NCBI GenBank assembly: GCA_000469685.2
Contig: LS997567.1
Location: 29,639,023-29,703,022 of the forward strand
Direction of reading: 5' to 3'
Source: Haemonchus contortus
Lineage: Eukaryota; Nematoda; Chromadorea; Rhabditida; Trichostrongylidae
Length of the DNA stretch: 64,000 bases
Part shown: one piece after another, positions 59,285 to 64,000 of the stretch
Layout of the letters: each line of letters starts with the position of its first letter
Numbering within the stretch: position 1 is the stretch's first letter
Position numbers and translations under genes: made by a program
Notes under the pieces: generated by a model
What the model was told of the DNA's origin: nothing
Seen by the model: the letters and a program-made list of their open reading frames with translations, nothing else
The model's database searches: none

Positions 59285-59460
59285 CTTTGCTTTAATATAT
59301 AATCTGAATCTGAGCAAAGAACAAGGTTGCAAGAACCAAGGAGAGCACTTCTTGATTTACGAAGATCAGCGAAACTGTTAATGAGCCTTCCCAATAAAGC
59401 GACGCAGAAAATATCAAGTTCTTCCTTAAAAACAAAATTGTACACTAGAATCTCTGCCAG
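59285..59460 (-). CDS. candidate internal exon, unknown protein
   Basis: An acceptor-like cccatag precedes an uninterrupted frame of about 58 codons: LAEILVYNFVFKEELDIF, then FADLRKSRSALLGSCNL, ending ILKQ and an AAAG/GTAAGT donor. The composition is protein-like (hydrophobic and charged residues alternating as in helices). I do not recognise the family. The strong donor and length make it the best single exon candidate in the right half. Confidence 0.55.
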
Positions 59461-60206
59461 CTATGGGAATTGTGTGAATATGTTGAGTCACCGATAATAC
59501 AGGGACGGGTTGGCCTCAGCTAGTCAAGCCTCATTTGTAAAGATTGGCTGCAAGATTCGTTCCAATCAAGGGGACTAGCAGCAAAATTGCATGCCATGAA
59601 AAAGCGCTTGGAACATGGAAAATCAAAAGTAACAAGTAAGCATTCCACGAGAAGCGGCGTCATTCTGGGGCTAGGGAATGAGCAAAAAGTAAAAGAGATG
59701 TATCCAGTTGATATACGAAAAAGAGCGAACCACAACGAGCGTGTTGGCCGTCTTAAACAATGATTTAGTAGCATTAGACGTCAAGTTAAGAAAAACGGAT
59801 CGGCTCTGATATCGATATCATTCTCTAACTGAATAAATGCGCTCACTGCACCATTATGCCGCGCGGAAATGTCCTAAGCGCCTTTACCAGGTTAACGCAG
59901 TTTACTGCCAAACAATTTCTACTTCACTTCTCGTCTCCTATATGGAAAAATCCTTCTTTACGTCCTTGATGAACACAAATCCCGTAAGTTTACTTTGCAG
60001 CCTTCAGGAAACCCTACACACTACATAGCCGGTCATTCTAGGCGAGGCAAAATTATGTAGAATTATGTGTCGCGTTATCCCTGAATAATAGGGAGCTTTT
60101 CGTACCTAGACCAACTTTTTTGTTTATATCCGATAGCTGTGAACCAACTGCTATCACAGGAGCTTGTTTTCCTCATTAACGATGGAGCCACTGTTCTGCA
60201 GAATTC
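59461..60206. other. unassigned sequence
   Basis: The frame at 59,837-60,028 (+) ends at a GTAAGT, which could be a donor, but there is no other support. Confidence 0.35.
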
Positions 60207-61492
60207 TACAGGGTGGCGAAAAATCACGTGCGCGCGAATTTGGAAGCGATCATGTGACTGCTTTGAACATCAAAGCCGGCTTTTACGTATCAGTTGCTTT
60301 CTTTACATCTTCGATAATCAGCTTGTGATGGGAAGGTTGTCCTCAAGACCATGGTGCAGGCCTGCACAAGCCGCAAGGAGATTGTACGCCTAGCCAGCGA
60401 TGGAATGAAGATGGCTGCAATCTCAAGCTCAGAATTCCGCTGAGAACAGTTTAAAAGATTGTGAAGCAATGGGAGTAGGAAGGACATGTCCTAATCAAGC
60501 CGTGAAGTGGAAGGAAGCGGACTGTCAACACGAGGAGGGTGCGTGGTATTATCAATAAGAGGATTGACTGTAAGGATGATCGGAGCCTGAACAAAATGGC
60601 AGAACAGCTCAAGATCTCCGGAAAATCGGTTCAAATGATAGTGGAAAATGAGCTTGGGTTTCGAAGTTATTGCCTATTGAATGGGTATGCTCTTACAGGA
60701 AAAGCAAAGCAAAGTCGAAAAGAAAAATGCAAGAAACTGCTGGAGTTTTTCAAGGTGAGCCGCATTGAAGACGTTCTTTCGTCTGACGAAAAAGTGTTCA
60801 CCGTGAAATTGGCTAAAAACTGTAAGAATCACCGCCAACTTCTTAGTCCAGATCTCAAGAGCACCCGCAAGAGAAAAATTGCAACAATTGCAACGTGTGT
60901 TCCCCAAAAGTTTAATGGTTTGGGGTGGTATCAGTGCATCAGGCAAGACTCCGTTGACTTTCATAGACAAAAATGTAAAAATTGATACGAAGTTCTACCA
61001 AAAAGAAGTCCTCGAAAAAGCTATACTATCCTGGAAGCAAAACCATCCCAACTTCATCTCCCAGCAGGACTGGGCTCCGGCCCATGCAGCGAGATCCACC
61101 ATTCGCTTCCTCGAGACAGAAATCGGCAACTTCCTGACGAAGAATCTGTGGCCTTCTAATAGCCCAGATTTGAATCCTTTGGACTTCGCTGTTTGGGGTT
61201 ATATGGAAGAGGAACTAAGGAATAGGAACGTGAAAAGTTTGGTGGCTTTGCGAAAGGAATTCTGCAAAATCTGGGGCAGTTTGGACTTCGACTACCTTCG
61301 GCGCACCGTCGACTCGGTGAAAAGACGAATCTAAGCCTGTACCGAAGCAGAAGACGGGCACTATGAAAAATTGTTGTGATTATGTAACGTCATTGTTTGT
61401 TGTTTGAAGAAAATATTTTCATTCCATGTTGGTGTACGAATAATAGAGTTCGAGCGTGTTTTATGGCGCACGTAATTTTTCGCCACCCTGTA
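60207..61492 (+). mobile_element. maT-type mariner element, full length
   Basis: TA at 60,207-60,208 and 61,491-61,492; termini CAGGGTGGCGAAAAATCACG and complement; 1,282 bp. It closely resembles 23,263-24,392 but retains the middle of the transposase. Confidence 0.93.
60350..61334 (+). pseudogene. maT transposase (DD37D), frameshifted
   Basis: The N-terminal ATG (60,351) begins MVQACTSRKEIVRLASDG but soon shifts frame. MAEQLKISGKSVQMIV is the second helix-turn-helix. VLSSDEKVFTVKLAKN carries the first catalytic Asp, SLMVWGGISASGKTPL the core strand, QQDWAPAHAARS the second Asp and SPDLNPLDFAVWG the third, with 37 residues between the last two. Frame breaks near 60,420-60,540 and 60,900, and an early stop at 61,332, mean it makes no full protein. 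Confidence 0.9.
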
Positions 61493-62040
61493 TAATCGAT
61501 TTGCGCCGGCAAAATTCCGAACTTCTCTTGTTGATTGATTGCATAGGAATCAATGTTTCAAAGGCTATTGCGAAATTCGCGGAGCAGGCGTCGCGCTCCG
61601 GTTACTTAGAGGTAGTCCTGCAAAGAACTTGGAACAAGATTGACGTCGAGCACCCCGTCACCACGGTCAATGCGTTTCTCGATCGTCCATGAGCGTGTGT
61701 CGAATTGGATGGGGATCGTTCGAAGCGGAGAGGTGGACCTTACTTCGGATTTTTCTAAGGAGTAAAACAATGCAAATTATCCTGTTTTAGCTAGGAGCGA
61801 GCTTTTCGCGGAAGTTGTTTCCATAATTTAGCCCTACCTTGTCTAAACAAACTCACGGAAGGTATGTCAGCTGCATCTATGAGGATTATACGGCTCAGAG
61901 GGTGTAGGTGATGTATTTGCAAGTGGCGCATAACCACACAAGCATGACCTCGAGTTCGAAAATCGGGTCGATATTCGGTACCGTCAACCGACCCTTCCAT
62001 CCCTCCGAAGACGGCTGAATATCCGCCCTTTCGTTATGAT
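61493..62040. other. unassigned; SINE family 1-like stretch at its end
   Basis: The plus frame 61,456-61,692 contains QNSELLLLIDCIGINVSKA and LQRTWNKIDVEHPVTTV, a protein-like relic I cannot name. Sequence 61,890-62,030 (GAGTTCGAAAATCGGGTCG, 'ccgtcaaccgacccttcc') is a diverged relative of the SINE at 18,557. Confidence 0.4.
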
Positions 62041-62242
62041 TTGACATGTTGACGACGAGCCAATTTTTTTTTCTTGGAAGTCTGTTGTTTCTCAAAAAAA
62101 ATGAGTGACTACGGTCAAAGGCATTTGAAAACAAACGGCACGAGAGAATATTTCGCAAACTTCCAAGCAATAGTCAAATTTTGCCCAAGATTCGTGGCTA
62201 CTCGGGGTAAATTCAAATTTGGCGGTGAAAAGTTTGAATTAG

Positions 62243-62298
62243 GGGTATATAAATAGGAACTCTGAGAGTATTATTATCCTTGCGATTATTTTGTCATC
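62243..62298 (+). promoter_or_regulatory. likely TATA-type promoter of the piggyBac gene
   Basis: GGTATATAAATAGG lies about 50 bp upstream of the ATG at 62,299, followed by an AT-rich leader. The position suits a core promoter with a short 5' UTR. Confidence 0.5.
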
Positions 62299-63885
62299 AT
62301 GAGTATCCCGGATATCGAAATGGAAGACTATAACGAAAGTTTTGACAACTGGCTGCACGACAGCGACAATGATGCTGCAGGTGGTTTAGATGGCGACGAT
62401 ATAGCTCCTGCAGTTGTTCCTGATATTGGTGATTCCGATACTGAAATTTCAGATGATGACTACGATGAAGGAGCAGAAAACGTACGGGTTAACGATGCTC
62501 AAAGGTACGATAGATGGACCTTAGAGCCTGTTGGAACCGATTTAGAGGTGGATAACTGCGAGACGCGTGTCCAACTTTATGAGCTGCTTTTCCCTCAAGA
62601 ACTACTTGATATGGTATCTTACCAGACCAACGTCTACGGACAGCAAAAACATCATAATTGGACAACCACCGACACAGATGGACTGAGAAGATTCTTCGAC
62701 CTTTGTTTACAGATGTCCCGCTGTCCATTTGATAATCAGCGTAACTATTGGTCGCTGAAACCTCGAAATTTTGCCAGAAATGGACATTCGATCGCCGGAG
62801 ATTCTATGACCAGAGATCGATTTGAAGAGATCCAAAAGCATCTCCACTTTGTCGACAACACTGCCGCTTTACAAGCTGCAGCCTGACCTCGATTACTTGA
62901 ATAACCGTTTTCAAGCTTTGTAGAGAAAGAGAACTGGAAGACTTGGAAGAGAACTGTGCACCGACGAGTCGATGGTGCCATTCAGAGATCGCGTCTCATT
63001 TCGGCAGTACAATGGAATAAAACGTCACCGATTTGGAATCAAACTCTTCAAGCTCTCCCTCGCGCTGGCTCTACTCAGGTCAAGGTTTACGCCGGAAAGG
63101 ATCCAAAACGGACAACCAGTGCGGCAGCTGTAATAATGGAATTGATGGATGGTTTTCCTATGCAAGGACGTTGCCTCTGCACTGATAATTGGTACAGCCG
63201 TTTACCGCTTGCTCACAATCTACTCAAGAAGAAGACTGACACTGTTGGAACCTTCCGGAGAAATCTTGGAGGCATCCCTCAAATCATCCGGGACAAAAAA
63301 CTGCAGAAAGGAGGGTTCATTTATCAGCAGAACCTGAAAGGAGTACTAATATTGAAGTGGAGAGACAAAAAAGTCACCCACATGATTTCTACGACACATG
63401 ACGCCAGCTTTCATCCGAACGGCAAACCTTCGGTTGTAGCCGATTATAACATGATGAAGGGATTCGTTGACCTCAGCGACCAGATGGCTGCCTATACTCC
63501 GTTTGTGAGAAAGACAGCGAAATGGTATATTCGGCTATTCTTTCATCTCGTAACCCAGACTGCCTTAATCAATGCTTGGTTCTTATATTGCGAGAAGACC
63601 AAGAAAATGTAGAGAAACTACTTCAAAGAGCTAATTGTGGACGACTTGCTGTACAAGAACTTCAACGACACGCCGACAAGCAGTTCCAGAACGCGCAAGC
63701 GGAAGCTGGTGGCTGATCCAGATGCGAAGGCTAAGGGCAGACGCTCCGACTGCTATAATTCGATCTCTGCAACACCAGGCAGGTCGACAGCGAGAAGCCT
63801 GGCCAAGAGGACTAAGTCAAAATGCAGCAAAGTTTGTGATCGTTTGTTGCTAATAAAAATAGTATTGGTCTTAGAACTAATTTAA
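62299..63885 (+). pseudogene. piggyBac transposase, frameshifted
   Basis: The N-terminal frame (62,299-62,886, 195 codons) is acidic, then has RWTLEPVG and LYELLFPQELLDMV, GLRRFFDLCLQMS and YWSLKPRNFARN as in the DDE_Tnp_1_7 family. It ends at a stop. A second frame around 62,955-63,050 holds CTDESMVPFRDRVSFRQY with the first catalytic Asp. A third (to 63,612) has VYAGKDPKRTTSAA, CLCTDNWYSRLPLAHN (second Asp) and MMKGFVDLSDQMAAY (third Asp). A basic, cysteine-bearing C-terminal piece (SRTRKRKLVADPD, KCSKVC) lies at 63,637-63,885. All catalytic Asp residues remain, in three frames, so it is recently inactivated or carries sequence errors. Confidence 0.88.
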
Positions 63886-64000
63886 TAGCTGGCCGGTGCT
63901 ATTTTAGACAGTTATAAGCCTAAATTGAAAATCTGCTCAAAAAACGGAACGGGCCAACACATTCTACTGAAGATTGCACCGTCGCGCAGCGTTGCGAGAC

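Larger units (their letters stand above)
62041..64000 (+). mobile_element. piggyBac element, left end to window edge
   Basis: The left flank TTGA (mutated TTAA, 62,041-62,044) is followed by CATGTTGACGAC, one base different from the MITE terminus at 27,122. A transposase relic follows on the plus strand. The right terminus is not in the window. Confidence 0.8.

Overview
This window is eukaryotic and reads like nematode DNA, most likely a strongylid or hookworm-type genome. The evidence is Tc1/mariner, maT (DD37D), RTE, BEL/Pao and piggyBac relics of kinds common in those worms, and candidate exons with short TTTCAG/TTGCAG acceptors and GTAAGT donors. I see no operons, ribosome binding sites, bacterial genes, rRNA, CRISPR array or convincing functional tRNA. 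The species call is inference.

The window is almost entirely accessory sequence: mobile elements nested in one another, separated by anonymous AT-rich DNA. From left to right it holds a microsatellite-bearing repeat and a mariner end (0.4-1.2 kb); a TTAA-target MITE (4.1-5.1 kb); a GATA/GACA array inside a repeat (9-10.1 kb); a second repeat copy split by a mariner-type MITE (10.2-11.2 kb); a decayed Penelope-like element whose GIY-YIG domain lies upstream of its reverse transcriptase (11.6-13.9 kb); and an RTE-type LINE (13.9-15.4 kb). Next come a TTAA MITE, nested mariner, MITE, SINE and Tc3-like copies (15.5-21.2 kb), a maT element (23.3-24.4 kb), Ty3/gypsy fragments (24.6-25.7 kb), a complete repeat copy carrying a TTAA MITE (26.6-28.0 kb), another copy with a GACA array and a mariner in its last bases (28.1-31.7 kb), LINE, MITE and SINE pieces (31.9-36.3 kb), and a Tc1-like element containing a LINE fragment (40.2-42.1 kb).

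The largest unit is a 9.45 kb BEL/Pao retroelement on the minus strand (44,431-53,882). It has two LTRs, a TACAT target duplication and a tRNA-Gly primer site. Its gag, protease, RT/RNase H, integrase and phlebovirus-like glycoprotein region are all broken by frameshifts or stops. It sits inside the gag of an older plus-strand BEL relic. The right end carries a second maT copy and a piggyBac element running to the window edge.

Five TTAA-flanked non-autonomous elements carry short termini like those of the piggyBac copy. Four share two palindromes at identical positions: centres 25.5 bp and 69.5 bp from the TTAA, 44 bp apart. The palindrome sequence differs between subfamilies. A related repeat copy supplies an empty target site for one of them. 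Host coding sequence is sparse: a few candidate minus-strand exons (near 59.4, 38.5, 38.0, 37.3, 21.3 and 8.5 kb) may belong to one or more genes with element-filled introns.
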